Shown one piece after another: positions 31,110-41,744 of a stretch of 64,000 nucleotides of DNA. The notes below the pieces were generated by a model that saw only the letters and a program-made list of their open reading frames with translations, searched no databases and was not told the DNA's origin. Position 1 is the first letter of the stretch. Every line of letters begins with the position of its first letter. A program made the position numbers and the translations under genes. The stretch spans positions 405,854 to 469,853 of the forward strand of contig NZ_KB899539.1 of NCBI RefSeq assembly GCF_000378305.1, given 5' to 3'. Source of the DNA: Thioalkalivibrio sp. ALJ12 (lineage in GTDB: Bacteria; Pseudomonadota; Gammaproteobacteria; Ectothiorhodospirales; Ectothiorhodospiraceae).

Positions 31110-33059
31110 ATGAGCCCTTCGTACAAAACGCCTGAAGAGGTCAATGCGCTGCATGAGCGCATCCGTTTCCTCGAGGAAGCGCTGGAGGCGAACGCCTACG
31201 CGATGGACGTGCTCGCCTCGACTACCGCGATCTTTGGCGACACCGACCGCAATCGCAGCCCAGACCTGATCATCCAGAGCAGTCTGGAATCCATCCGGCG
31301 TCTGCTGCCGGCCCGCGACATGGCCGTCTACATCCTCGACGGCGAGTCTTCGTTTGATCTCGCCTATCAACAGCATCCTCAGGAGGATGAATACGACCTC
31401 GCGGATGCCGTCGAGGATCTGATTCAGGAAGGCACTTTCTCCTGGGCGCTGCATCAGAATCATCCGGTCTGCCTGCCTTCACGCTTCGACGGCGAGAACG
31501 TGCTGCTCCATGTCATCTCGACCCGGACCCGCATTCGCGGCATGTTTGCCGCCCGCTTTCGCCAGAACGACCTCCAGCGCCACGAGATGACCCTCTCGAC
31601 CCTGACGATGGTCCTGTTCAATACCGCCTATGCCCTCGAGAGCGCCGACCTGTTCCAGATGATGGACCGGCGCCAGAAGGCCTTGCAGCGGATTACCGAG
31701 CACCAGTCACGCGAACTGCTTCATCACCAGTCCCACGACTCGCTGACCAACCTCCCCAACCGGATGCTGTTCAGTGACCGTCTGTCCCAAGCCATTACCC
31801 GCCATCAGGGAACCGATCATCACATCGCGTTGATCCTGCTGGATCTGGACAACTTCAAGCGCCTGAACGACTCGCTCGGCCATCGCGCCGGCGACGAGCT
31901 GATCCGCAAGGTGGCACAGGATCTCGGACAGCTGCTGGATCGCAGCCACGACCGATCGGGGCGTCCCTTGCGCGCGACCCTGTCGCGCCTGGGGGGCGAC
32001 GAGTTCGGCATCCTGGTCGAGGATCTACAGGGTCTCGAGGGCTGTGTGCGACTGGTCACCGACGTCGTGCGCACGACCGCGGTCGAACGTACGATCTTTG
32101 ATCGGCCCGTGGTGACCAGCGCCTCCTGCGGGATCGCCGTGTTTCCCTACGACGGGGAAGACTCTGATGTCCTGCTCAGCAACGCCGATGCGGCCATGTA
32201 CGAGGCCAAGCAACGTGGCCGCAACGGCTTCCGCTTCTACACCCAGGACCTGAATTCCCGCACCTTTCGCCATTTCGAGCTGGAAAAGGAACTGGGGACC
32301 GCCATTGAGCAAGATCAACTGGTCCTGCACTACCAGCCAAAGGTCGACCTGCATACCGGCGATATCCTCGGCGCAGAGGCGCTGATCCGCTGGCAGCACC
32401 CGAAGCTTGGGCTGTTGCCCCCCAGCCACTTCATCGAGCTGGCGGAGGACATGACCCTGATCGAGGCCATTGGGGAGTGGGTGCTGCGCCAGGTCTGCCA
32501 GGACCTCAAGCGACTGCCCTCGCAGGGCCGGGATCACGCCTTCCGTGTCGCCATCAACGTCTCCGCACGGCAGCTACGCCAGCCCGACCTCGCCGGAGAC
32601 TTTCACGCCATCCTGCAGGCCGCGAACGTCGCGCCCGAGTGCATCGAGCTGGAACTGACCGAAACCACCATCATGGATGACCCGAAGGGTGCCGCCCGCA
32701 TGTTTGAGCGCCTGCGCAAGATCGGTATGCGGCTGGCCGTGGACGATTTCGGTACCGGCCATGCCTCGCTGATTCAGCTGAAGAAGCTGCCAGCGGACAC
32801 CCTCAAGATCGACCGTTCCTTCGTCCAGGACCTCGAACGCAGCGACGGCGACGCGCGGATTGTTCAGGCCATCATCCAGATGGCGCATACCCTGGGGCTG
32901 AACATCATCGCCGAAGGCGTCGAAACCGAACGCCAGGCCGAAATCCTGCGCGAATTCGGCTGCAACGAGGCACAGGGCTATTTCTTTGCGCACCCCATGC
33001 CCTTCAATGACTTCCACACCCTGCTGCAGGACCGGACCCGCCTCCCGTGGGCCGGATAA
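31110..33059 (+). CDS. GAF-GGDEF-EAL protein, dual c-di-GMP cyclase/phosphodiesterase
   Basis: A 649-residue cytoplasmic protein. An N-terminal coiled segment (5-30) leads to a GAF-like sensor (about 40-190), then GGDEF (about 205-375; GGDEF at 295-299) and EAL (about 390-640; EAL at 423-425). The cyclase signature is intact; the inhibitory RxxD site is lost (PLRA stands at that position). The phosphodiesterase keeps NVSARQL, ELTETTIMDD, DDFGTGHASL, KIDRSFVQDL and EGVETE, so both halves could be active. It closes the acnA-led run and converges on fumC with 3 bases between stops. Confidence 0.94.
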   Translation: MSPSYKTPEEVNALHERIRFLEEALEANAYAMDVLASTTAIFGDTDRNRSPDLIIQSSLESIRRLLPARDMAVYILDGESSFDLAYQQHPQEDEYDLADAVEDLIQEGTFSWALHQNHPVCLPSRFDGENVLLHVISTRTRIRGMFAARFRQNDLQRHEMTLSTLTMVLFNTAYALESADLFQMMDRRQKALQRITEHQSRELLHHQSHDSLTNLPNRMLFSDRLSQAITRHQGTDHHIALILLDLDNFKRLNDSLGHRAGDELIRKVAQDLGQLLDRSHDRSGRPLRATLSRLGGDEFGILVEDLQGLEGCVRLVTDVVRTTAVERTIFDRPVVTSASCGIAVFPYDGEDSDVLLSNADAAMYEAKQRGRNGFRFYTQDLNSRTFRHFELEKELGTAIEQDQLVLHYQPKVDLHTGDILGAEALIRWQHPKLGLLPPSHFIELAEDMTLIEAIGEWVLRQVCQDLKRLPSQGRDHAFRVAINVSARQLRQPDLAGDFHAILQAANVAPECIELELTETTIMDDPKGAARMFERLRKIGMRLAVDDFGTGHASLIQLKKLPADTLKIDRSFVQDLERSDGDARIVQAIIQMAHTLGLNIIAEGVETERQAEILREFGCNEAQGYFFAHPMPFNDFHTLLQDRTRLPWAG

Positions 33060-33062
33060 GCC

Positions 33063-34451
33063 TTACCCGCCGGCACCCTCCGGGCCCGTCAACTTCGCCG
33101 GATCCAGCAGTACCTGCAGCCGCTCGCGCGGGATATCCGTGTGCTCCGCCGCGACGTCCAGGATGGGCCGCCCGGTGGCATAGGCCTCCTTGGCGATGCG
33201 CGCCCCCGCCTCGTAGCCGATCTCGGCGTTCAGGGCCGTGACCAGGATCGGGTTGCGATCCAGCGCGGCCCGCAGGTTGTCCTCGTTCACGGTGAAGCCC
33301 GCGATCGCCCGATCCGACAGATGGGTAGAGGCCCGTGCCAGCAGACCGATCTGACTCAACAGATTGTCGGCAATCAGCGGGAGGCCGACGTTCAGCTGGA
33401 AATTGCCCGCGGCGCCGGCGGCGGTGATCGCCGCATCCAGGCCGGTCACCTGTTGCGAAGCCATAATCACGGCCTCCGGGATTACCGGGTTCACTTTGCC
33501 CGGCATGATCGAGCTGCCTGGTTGCAGGGCCGGCAAGGCAATCTCGCCCAGCCCCGCCAGGGGGCCCGAGTTCATCCAGCGCAGATCGTTCGCGATCTTG
33601 GTGAGCCCGACGGCCACCGTGCGCAACTGCCCGGAAAGCTCCACCGCACTGTCCTGACTGGCCAGTGCCGCAAAACCGTTACCCTCGTGCACAAACGGCA
33701 GGCCGGTTCGCTCGGCCAGGCGCCCTGTTACACGCGCGCCGAAGGCCGGCGGTGCATTGATGCCGGTGCCCACTGCAGTCGCGCCAATGGCCAGACGCTG
33801 GGTGCGCACACGGGTGTGCTCCAGGCGATCCAGGTCCAGTTCCAGTTGGGTACGCCAGCCGGAGAGTTCCTGCCCCATCGTCACGGGCATCGCATCCATC
33901 AAGTGCGTACGCCCGGTCTTGACTAGCGCCCCCACATCGCGCTCGCGGCGGGCGATCGTGGCAATCAAGTGGCGCAGCGCAGGGACCAGTTCCTCCTCCA
34001 GCGCCAGCGCCGCAGATACATGCAACGCGGTCGGGATCACGTCGTTGGAGCTCTGCGAGCGATTGACATGATCGTTCGGATGGACCGGTTCCTCACTACC
34101 CGATGCGATCCGCGCGAGCACCTCGTTCATGTTCATGTTGGTGCTGGTGCCCGACCCCGTCTGATAGACGTCAACCGGGAAGGCGTCCGCATGCTCGCCC
34201 GCCGCGACCGCCTCGGCCGCCGCCACAATCGCGTTCGCCACGGCGTCCGGGAGCTGCCCCAGTTCCTGGTTGGCCTCCGCACAGGCCGCCTTGGTCAGCG
34301 CAAGGGCCCGAATGAACGCCTGCGGCATGGGCCGGCCGGCAATCTGAAAGTTGTCGATGGCGCGTTGGGTCTGTGCGCCCCACAGGGCATCCCTGGGGAC
34401 TTCCACCGGTCCGAGGCTGTCCTGCTCCTGGCGGGTCGGGGACTTCGACAT
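33063..34451 (-). CDS. fumC: Fumarate hydratase class II
   Basis: A 462-residue iron-independent fumarase interconverting fumarate and L-malate. Signatures: GSGTSTNMNMNEV, the catalytic TGRTHLMDAMPVT region, and GSSIMPGKVNPVIPEA. The ATG at 34451 has GGAGG at a good distance; the longer frame begins at TTG and was rejected. It is divergent from purB, which belongs to the same superfamily. Confidence 0.97.
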   Translation of the reverse strand: MSKSPTRQEQDSLGPVEVPRDALWGAQTQRAIDNFQIAGRPMPQAFIRALALTKAACAEANQELGQLPDAVANAIVAAAEAVAAGEHADAFPVDVYQTGSGTSTNMNMNEVLARIASGSEEPVHPNDHVNRSQSSNDVIPTALHVSAALALEEELVPALRHLIATIARRERDVGALVKTGRTHLMDAMPVTMGQELSGWRTQLELDLDRLEHTRVRTQRLAIGATAVGTGINAPPAFGARVTGRLAERTGLPFVHEGNGFAALASQDSAVELSGQLRTVAVGLTKIANDLRWMNSGPLAGLGEIALPALQPGSSIMPGKVNPVIPEAVIMASQQVTGLDAAITAAGAAGNFQLNVGLPLIADNLLSQIGLLARASTHLSDRAIAGFTVNEDNLRAALDRNPILVTALNAEIGYEAGARIAKEAYATGRPILDVAAEHTDIPRERLQVLLDPAKLTGPEGAGG

Positions 34452-34467
34452 GCACTCCTCCAAATGA

Positions 34468-35937
<1,470 letters not shown>

Positions 35938-35941
35938 CGCG

Positions 35942-37105
35942 TTGCCCGCCTACGACCCGAATCAGGCCCTGGAGCTGCTGGGCGGGCTCTCACCGGCGGA
36001 GTTTCTCCGGGACTACTGGCAACAAAAGCCTCTGCTGGTGCGCGGCGCAATATCGGGCTTTTCCAACCCCATCGAGCCCGACGACCTGGCCGGACTCGCC
36101 TGTGATCCGGATGCCGGCGCCCGGCTCGTACTCGGCCACACTGACCACGGCGACTGGGAAGTCGAATACGGCCCGTTCGAAGAAGATCACTTCGCCTCCC
36201 TGCCCGATCGCGCCTGGACCCTGCTGGTCAGTGACGTCGAGCGCTTCTGGCCCGAGGGGCGGGACTTCCTGGCCCGGTTCGACTTTGTCCCGCGCTGGCG
36301 CCGCGACGATCTGATGATCTCCTACGCAGCACCCGAGGGATCGGTCGGGCCCCATGTCGATGCCTACGATGTCTTTCTCTTTCAGGCGGCCGGGCGTCGG
36401 CGCTGGCAGATCCAGTCGCCACCGGGACCGCTGGACTGCCACGACGACCTGCCGCTGGCGATCCTGCGCGAGTTCGAGCCAAGCGAGAGCTGGGATGTTG
36501 AACCCGGTGACCTGCTCTACCTGCCCCCCAACCTGCCCCACTACGGCCTCTCCCTGGATGATCAGTGCATGACCTGGTCGGTCGGCTTTCGTGCCCCGAC
36601 CTACCTCGATCTGCTGACCGGGTTCCTGGAAGAACGGGCCAACCGGGTCGGCGAAGCGCCCCGATACAGCGATCCCCAGCGCCCGGTGTCCGCCTACGCG
36701 AGCGAACTGCCGTCACACGACCGCACCCGGCTGCGCGGCATCCTGCGCGAGATGCTCGCCGCCGACGACACGGAACTGGATGCCTTCCTCGGGCGCGTAC
36801 TGAGCCGGCCTGCGGGGAACGTCGAACTGCATCCCGGAGATCCTCTCGCCGCAGCGAGGGCGTGCCGTATTCACCCGGGTATTCGGCGCCACTGGCTGAA
36901 GACGCCGACGGGGCCGGTCCTCTGCGCCGCCGGGCACAGCTACCCGGCCGACACCCTGTCGCCGGACCAACTGGAGCAGCTGTGCGCTACGGAGACGCTC
37001 GATCCGCGGCACTGGGAACACCAATGGCCGGAGATTCACCAAATGCTTCGCGACGGCCTGGAGGAAGGCTGGCTGGAGCCCGCTGAGGACTCCACGCAGA
37101 CCTGA
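35942..37105 (+). CDS. roxA: Ribosomal oxygenase (uL16 arginine hydroxylase, YcfD/RoxA family)
   Basis: A 387-residue JmjC/cupin Fe(II)/2-oxoglutarate oxygenase. The iron triad begins with HVD in GSVGPHVDAYDVFLFQ; the distal His follows in LPPNLPHYGLSL. The YWQQKPLLVRGA opening and the winged-helix C-terminal half match YcfD, which hydroxylates an arginine of ribosomal protein uL16. The start is TTG at 35942, four bases after the purB stop. Confidence 0.9.
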   Translation: MPAYDPNQALELLGGLSPAEFLRDYWQQKPLLVRGAISGFSNPIEPDDLAGLACDPDAGARLVLGHTDHGDWEVEYGPFEEDHFASLPDRAWTLLVSDVERFWPEGRDFLARFDFVPRWRRDDLMISYAAPEGSVGPHVDAYDVFLFQAAGRRRWQIQSPPGPLDCHDDLPLAILREFEPSESWDVEPGDLLYLPPNLPHYGLSLDDQCMTWSVGFRAPTYLDLLTGFLEERANRVGEAPRYSDPQRPVSAYASELPSHDRTRLRGILREMLAADDTELDAFLGRVLSRPAGNVELHPGDPLAAARACRIHPGIRRHWLKTPTGPVLCAAGHSYPADTLSPDQLEQLCATETLDPRHWEHQWPEIHQMLRDGLEEGWLEPAEDSTQT

Positions 37106-37116
37106 GGCCCGGACAT

Positions 37117-38106
37117 TCAGGCACAGGCCCGCAGGCAGGGCTCCGCCGCACGCTCGATCAGCTCCGGTCCGGCATCCGGCCGATGTGCACCCTCGGTCAG
37201 GATGCGCCGCCACTGGCGCGCTCCCGGCTCGCCGTGAAACAGACCCAGCACATGCCGTGTCAGCCGTGCCAGCGGGACGCCCTCGGCGCGCATCTCGCGG
37301 GCCATGTCGATCAGACCCTGCAGCACGGCCTCGCGTGTCACCGTCCCGGGCTCGTCGAAATAAAGCTGGTCGACCTCGGACAGCACCCACGGCTGGTGGT
37401 AGGCCAGTCGCCCGAACATCACCCCGTCCACCCGCTCGAGATAGCCGTGCGCCGCGCGGACATTGTCCAGGCCGCCATTCAGCACGATGGTCAGTTCCGG
37501 AAACTCCGCCTTCAGACGGAACACGCGCTCGTAGTCCAGTGGCGGAACATCGCGGTTGTCCTTGGGGCTCAGGCCTTGCAGCCACGCCTTGCGGGCATGC
37601 ACGATGAATTGCTGGCAGCCGCCCCGCGCCACAGTTTCGACAAACGTGCGCAGATCGGCCTCGGAATCCTGTTCGTCAATCCCGATACGATGCTTGACGG
37701 TCACCGGAACGTCGACCGCATCCTGCATCGCGCGCACCATTTCGGCCACCCGCTCCGGTTGCGCCATCAGGCAGGCGCCGAACGTGCCCGACTGCACGCG
37801 GTCGGAGGGGCAGCCGACGTTCAGGTTGATCTCGTCAAAGCCTCGCTCTGCCGCGATGCGGGCGGCCTGAGCGAGCGTGTCGGGATCCGATCCACCTAGC
37901 TGCAGCGCCAGCGGGTGTTCCGCCGCGACATGGCCCAGCAGCCGGTCGCGATCACCGTGAATCACCGCGTTGGCGTGTACCATCTCGGTGTACAACAGAG
38001 CGCGCCGGGTCAGCAGCCGATGGAAACGCCGGCACCAGGAGTCGGTCCAGTCCATCATCGGCGCCACCGAAAAACGCGGATCGGGAAACCGCAACGATTC
38101 AGTCAC
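37117..38106 (-). CDS. dusA: tRNA-dihydrouridine(20/20a) synthase
   Basis: A 329-residue FMN enzyme reducing uridines 20/20a in tRNA D-loops. RFSVAPMMDWTD opens the TIM barrel; the catalytic cysteine lies in NLNVGCPSDRVQSGTFGACL, and HARKAWLQGLSPKDNR is a DusA-specific stretch that separates it from DusB and DusC. It is convergent with roxA and divergent from the amino-acid dehydrogenase. Confidence 0.95.
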   Translation of the reverse strand: MTESLRFPDPRFSVAPMMDWTDSWCRRFHRLLTRRALLYTEMVHANAVIHGDRDRLLGHVAAEHPLALQLGGSDPDTLAQAARIAAERGFDEINLNVGCPSDRVQSGTFGACLMAQPERVAEMVRAMQDAVDVPVTVKHRIGIDEQDSEADLRTFVETVARGGCQQFIVHARKAWLQGLSPKDNRDVPPLDYERVFRLKAEFPELTIVLNGGLDNVRAAHGYLERVDGVMFGRLAYHQPWVLSEVDQLYFDEPGTVTREAVLQGLIDMAREMRAEGVPLARLTRHVLGLFHGEPGARQWRRILTEGAHRPDAGPELIERAAEPCLRACA

Positions 38107-38157
38107 GGCGCCGCCCGCCCTGCGGGTGGTGCCCGGAATGCCAAGGGATAAGTACGC

Positions 38158-39585
38158 ATGTCGGAAAACGAAACGCCGGAAACCTTTCTGGACAGTGTCT
38201 CACACATGGTCGATCGCGCCATGCATTTCCTCGAGTTGCCCGAAGGTGCGATGGATGCAATCAAGGCCTGCGACTCGGTCATCCAGGTGAGCTTTCCGAT
38301 CCGCTTTCGCGACCGCATCGAGGTCTTTACCGGCTGGCGTGCCGTGCACTCCTCCCACCGTCTCCCGGTCAAAGGGGGGCTGCGATTCTCCCCCACCATG
38401 GACCAGGGACATGCGGAGGCCCTGGCCGCCCTGATGACCTACAAGTGCGCGATCGTGGATATCCCGTTTGGGGGTTCCAAGGGCGGGCTGCGCATCGATC
38501 CGCGCAAGTATGACGAGTGGGAGATGGAGCGGATCACCCGCCGTTTCGCCCACGAACTGATCCAGCGCGACTACATCAGTCCCGCGCAGAACGTGCCGGC
38601 CCCGGACGTCGGGACCTCGCAGCGCGAGATGGCGTGGATCATGGAGACCTATCGCGAACGCCATCCGGAAGACGTCAACCACAGCGCCGCCGTGACCGGC
38701 AAGCCCGTCGACCTGGGCGGCATGCGGGGTCGTCTGGAGGCCACCGGGCGCGGCGTTCAGTACGCCCTGCAGGCCTTCTTCCGCGAGGGCAATGCCGCGC
38801 GCGAAGCCGGGCTGGAAGGCGGCCTGGGCGACCAGCGCATCATCGTTCAGGGCTTCGGCAATGTGGGCTATCACGCCGCCCATTTCCTGCAGAACGACGA
38901 CCACGCCAAAATCGTCGGGGTGATCAAGAGTGATGGCGGGGTCTATTGCGAGGACGGGATCGATGTCGACGCCCTGAACGACTACGTACGCCGCTCCGGG
39001 ACCATGGAAGGCTTCGCCGGCGTGGAATTCGAGCGCAATGGCAACCGGATCATGGAACGCGAATGCGACATCCTGATTCCGGCGGCACTCGAGGGCGCGA
39101 TCCATCGCGAGAATGCGCCCAACATCCAGGCCCGACTGATCGCGGAGGCCGCGAACGGCCCGGTGACCTTCGAGGCCGACCAGATCCTGCAGGACCGCGG
39201 CATTACCATCCTGCCGGATGTCTTCGTCAATGCAGGCGGCGTCGTGGTCTCGTACTTCGAGTGGGTGCGCAATCTCGCCCACATGCGCTTCGGACGCCTC
39301 GAGCGGCGCTATGACCAGTCGCAGGGCCAGCATCTGGTCACCGCGATCGAGATGTCCACGGACCACAAGCTGCCGGACTGGATACGCGAATCCATCGTGC
39401 GCGGCGCAGAGGAGATCGACCTGGTCCGCTCCGGCCTCGATGACACCATGCGCGAGGCCTTCAGCGAGATGTACGAGACCCGCGAGGTGGAGAGCAATGG
39501 AGCGGTGCTGGATTACCGTACTGCGGCCTACCTGATTGCCCTGCGCAAGATCGTGCGGGCCCGCAGTGACCTGAGGCTGATCTGA
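38158..39585 (+). CDS. Glu/Leu/Phe/Val-family amino-acid dehydrogenase, probably glutamate dehydrogenase
   Basis: A 475-residue oxidative deaminase of the hexameric family. The substrate/catalytic lysines are in GGLRFSPTMDQGHAEALAALM, with MTYKCA and GGSKGGL. The Rossmann fold has QGFGNVGYHAA, and LPDVFVNAGGVVVSYFEW is the C-terminal family segment. Glutamate is the most likely substrate, but leucine or valine cannot be excluded without comparison. Coenzyme choice cannot be read with certainty. It is convergent with ribA. Confidence 0.87.
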   Translation: MSENETPETFLDSVSHMVDRAMHFLELPEGAMDAIKACDSVIQVSFPIRFRDRIEVFTGWRAVHSSHRLPVKGGLRFSPTMDQGHAEALAALMTYKCAIVDIPFGGSKGGLRIDPRKYDEWEMERITRRFAHELIQRDYISPAQNVPAPDVGTSQREMAWIMETYRERHPEDVNHSAAVTGKPVDLGGMRGRLEATGRGVQYALQAFFREGNAAREAGLEGGLGDQRIIVQGFGNVGYHAAHFLQNDDHAKIVGVIKSDGGVYCEDGIDVDALNDYVRRSGTMEGFAGVEFERNGNRIMERECDILIPAALEGAIHRENAPNIQARLIAEAANGPVTFEADQILQDRGITILPDVFVNAGGVVVSYFEWVRNLAHMRFGRLERRYDQSQGQHLVTAIEMSTDHKLPDWIRESIVRGAEEIDLVRSGLDDTMREAFSEMYETREVESNGAVLDYRTAAYLIALRKIVRARSDLRLI

Positions 39586-39626
39586 CCGATATCCCGGTCC
39601 GGTCCGCGCGGAGGCGGGAGGGCCGT

Positions 39627-40772
39627 TTAGCCCCGCTCGGCCTCCGACGCAAGCAGTTCCTGCAGCCAGTGACCGCCGCGGTCCGCCTTGGTACTGAGGT
39701 AGCGCAGGTTGTGGGGGTTGAGCGTGCCGTGGACGGGCTCGCGGGCCACCACCTGGATGCCCCCGGCGCGCAGCGCCTCGATCTTCGCGGGGTTGTTGGT
39801 CAGCACGCGCACCGTGTCGATGCCGAGAAACTCCAGCATCTCCACGGCGGCATCGTAGCGACGCCCATCGGCCTCGAACCCCAGCTGGCAGTCGGAGTCA
39901 ATCGTGTCCAGACCCGCCGTTTGCATCGTGTAGGCGCGCAGCTTGTTGGCCAGGCCGATGCCCCGCCCTTCCTGGGCCAGATACAGCAGCACCCCGCCAC
40001 CACTCTCGTTGATCGTCTTCACACCGAGACGCAACTGATCGCCGCAGTCACAGCGCAGGCTGCCAAACAGATCGCCCGTCAGGCAGGCCGAATGCAGCCG
40101 TACCGGGACGGCCTCCGGCCATTCGTTCGGCTCGCCGATGACCACCGCCACGTGTTCCAGGATCCCGTTACCCTCCCGGAACAGCATGAAGCGGGTCACC
40201 GGGGCATCGGCCAGGGGTACCGGGGCTTCGCTCACGTAGGCCAGTTCCAGGCGTGGGTGATGTGCGACCGCTCGTGCCTCGCGCTCGTCCACGTCCAGGA
40301 ACATCCCGTCGGCCAGCGCCGAGTGGATGGCCTCGGGTACGGGTTCGGGCACGCGCGCCGATACGACGGCCGGCAGCAGACGACCGGCGCGGGCCAGCTC
40401 CAGCGCCGCGACTTCCGCGGGCTCGGCGGGCCGAACGTCCGCCTGGTCCAGCGCGTGGGTCGGGTGCTCGCCCTCGTTAGAGGCCTCAGGCGCACTGGCC
40501 AGGGTAAACAGTGCCTCGGGGTCCGTTCCGGGCGCAAACTCCAGCGCCACGCCTTCCCATCCCTCGGCCAGTGGTTGCGGCCAGCCCATTGCGGACGCGC
40601 GGTGGGGCGTTAGAATCAGACGGGGGCGGCCGCCGGTCATATGCGTCAGGCGATCCAGCAACACCGGGGTCAGACCTTCAACGGCAGCAACCAGTACGCT
40701 GGACTGCTCGCCGCTCAGCAAAACCGGATGGCCCCGGCGAAGGTCGAAAATCCCACGATCGGCGTTGTGCAT
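39627..40772 (-). CDS. ribA: GTP cyclohydrolase II with degenerate N-terminal RibB-like domain
   Basis: A 381-residue protein. The C-terminal half is a complete GTP cyclohydrolase II: zinc cysteines Cys230, Cys241, Cys243 in CLTGDLFGSLRCDCG, catalytic GRGIGLANKLRAY, and LTNNPAKIEAL. It makes the first riboflavin precursor from GTP. The N-terminal half (about 1-190) has RibB-like layout but lacks the acidic RibB active-site run, so DHBP synthase activity is unlikely. It is divergent from a RibD-type reductase 146 bases away, not in a ribBDEH operon. Confidence 0.9.
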   Translation of the reverse strand: MHNADRGIFDLRRGHPVLLSGEQSSVLVAAVEGLTPVLLDRLTHMTGGRPRLILTPHRASAMGWPQPLAEGWEGVALEFAPGTDPEALFTLASAPEASNEGEHPTHALDQADVRPAEPAEVAALELARAGRLLPAVVSARVPEPVPEAIHSALADGMFLDVDEREARAVAHHPRLELAYVSEAPVPLADAPVTRFMLFREGNGILEHVAVVIGEPNEWPEAVPVRLHSACLTGDLFGSLRCDCGDQLRLGVKTINESGGGVLLYLAQEGRGIGLANKLRAYTMQTAGLDTIDSDCQLGFEADGRRYDAAVEMLEFLGIDTVRVLTNNPAKIEALRAGGIQVVAREPVHGTLNPHNLRYLSTKADRGGHWLQELLASEAERG

Positions 40773-40918
40773 CAGGTCCTTCCCAATGGAGTTTTTCTTA
40801 TGACCAGCCCGCAGGACGCGAATTCCACTCTGTCCAGCCGTGACCCGTCACCCCTGTCGTCTCCCCCAAGCCTATCGCATGTGCCCCTAAAGGGTCGCGA
40901 AACCCGGGTTTTCCAGGC

Positions 40919-41707
40919 ATGACCGCCTATCCGGTGACCGAGGAAGAGGCCTGGCGCTGGCTGCTGGCCCAGCGTGCCGATCCGGGCTGCTGCCCCCTGC
41001 CCGGCCCCCTTGCCCCGGCTGCGCACGACCTGCTGGAGCTCTACGGCCCGATCATCGAGGCGGAGAGTATCACCGTCGCGCAACTGGGCCAGAGCCTGGA
41101 CGGCCGCATCGCCACTCAGAGCGGGCACTCCCAGTATGTAACCGGCCCCGAGGACATCGAGCACCTGCACCGCTTGCGTGCGTTGGTGGACGGCGTCGTA
41201 GTGGGTGCCGGCACCGTAGTCGCCGACGACCCGCGTCTCACCGTCCGCAAGGCCGAGGGCGTCCATCCGGTGCGGGTCATCCTCGACCCGGATGGACGAA
41301 TCCGGTCCAGTGCCCGCGTCTTCCAGGACGGCGAGGTGAAAACGCTGGTCGTCCACGCCGAGGGCCACGGCCCCTGCGACATGCCCGGCCACGTCGAATG
41401 CATGGAGATGCCCGTCGATGCCGATGGCCGCTTTGCGCCGCCCGAGCTCCGCGACCGCCTGGCGGCCGAGCATGGGCTGCATCGACTGCTGGTCGAGGGC
41501 GGAGGCCGGACGGTGTCGCGCTTTCTCGCCAGTGACACTCTCGATCGCCTGCATCTGACGATCGCACCGATGCTGATCGGCTCCGGGCGCCAAGGCATCA
41601 CCCTGCCCGAGATCGACACCCTCGATCAGGCCCTGCGCCCGCCCTGCCGCATCTTCCGGCTGGGTGGCGACACCCTCTACGACCTGGACCTGCGCAGCAA
41701 GCCCTGA
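40919..41707 (+). CDS. Stand-alone RibD-C-type pyrimidine reductase
   Basis: A 262-residue protein. Residues about 48-262 form the dihydrofolate-reductase-like fold of the RibD C-terminal domain: ITVAQLGQSLDGRIAT, VDGVVVGAGTVVADDP, LLVEGGGRTVSRFLA, and the IFRLGGDTLYDLDL end. The N-terminal deaminase of RibD is absent; about 45 unrelated residues replace it. Such proteins reduce a ribosylamino-pyrimidine with NADPH. Divergence from a RibA-like gene suggests a joint role in riboflavin or a related pterin/flavin analogue (inference). Confidence 0.82.
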   Translation: MTAYPVTEEEAWRWLLAQRADPGCCPLPGPLAPAAHDLLELYGPIIEAESITVAQLGQSLDGRIATQSGHSQYVTGPEDIEHLHRLRALVDGVVVGAGTVVADDPRLTVRKAEGVHPVRVILDPDGRIRSSARVFQDGEVKTLVVHAEGHGPCDMPGHVECMEMPVDADGRFAPPELRDRLAAEHGLHRLLVEGGGRTVSRFLASDTLDRLHLTIAPMLIGSGRQGITLPEIDTLDQALRPPCRIFRLGGDTLYDLDLRSKP

Positions 41708-41744
41708 GCACTTCGGGGCTGCTCGCTGCGATTATTAAAGGGTC

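Noticed and set aside
40773..40918. FMN riboswitch upstream of ribA or the RibD-type gene
   Set aside because: No conserved RFN-element core was seen in either direction in the 146-base gap.
41696..41723. Hairpin after the RibD-type gene as a terminator
   Set aside because: The stem contains a bulge, spans the stop codon and is not followed by a T-run.
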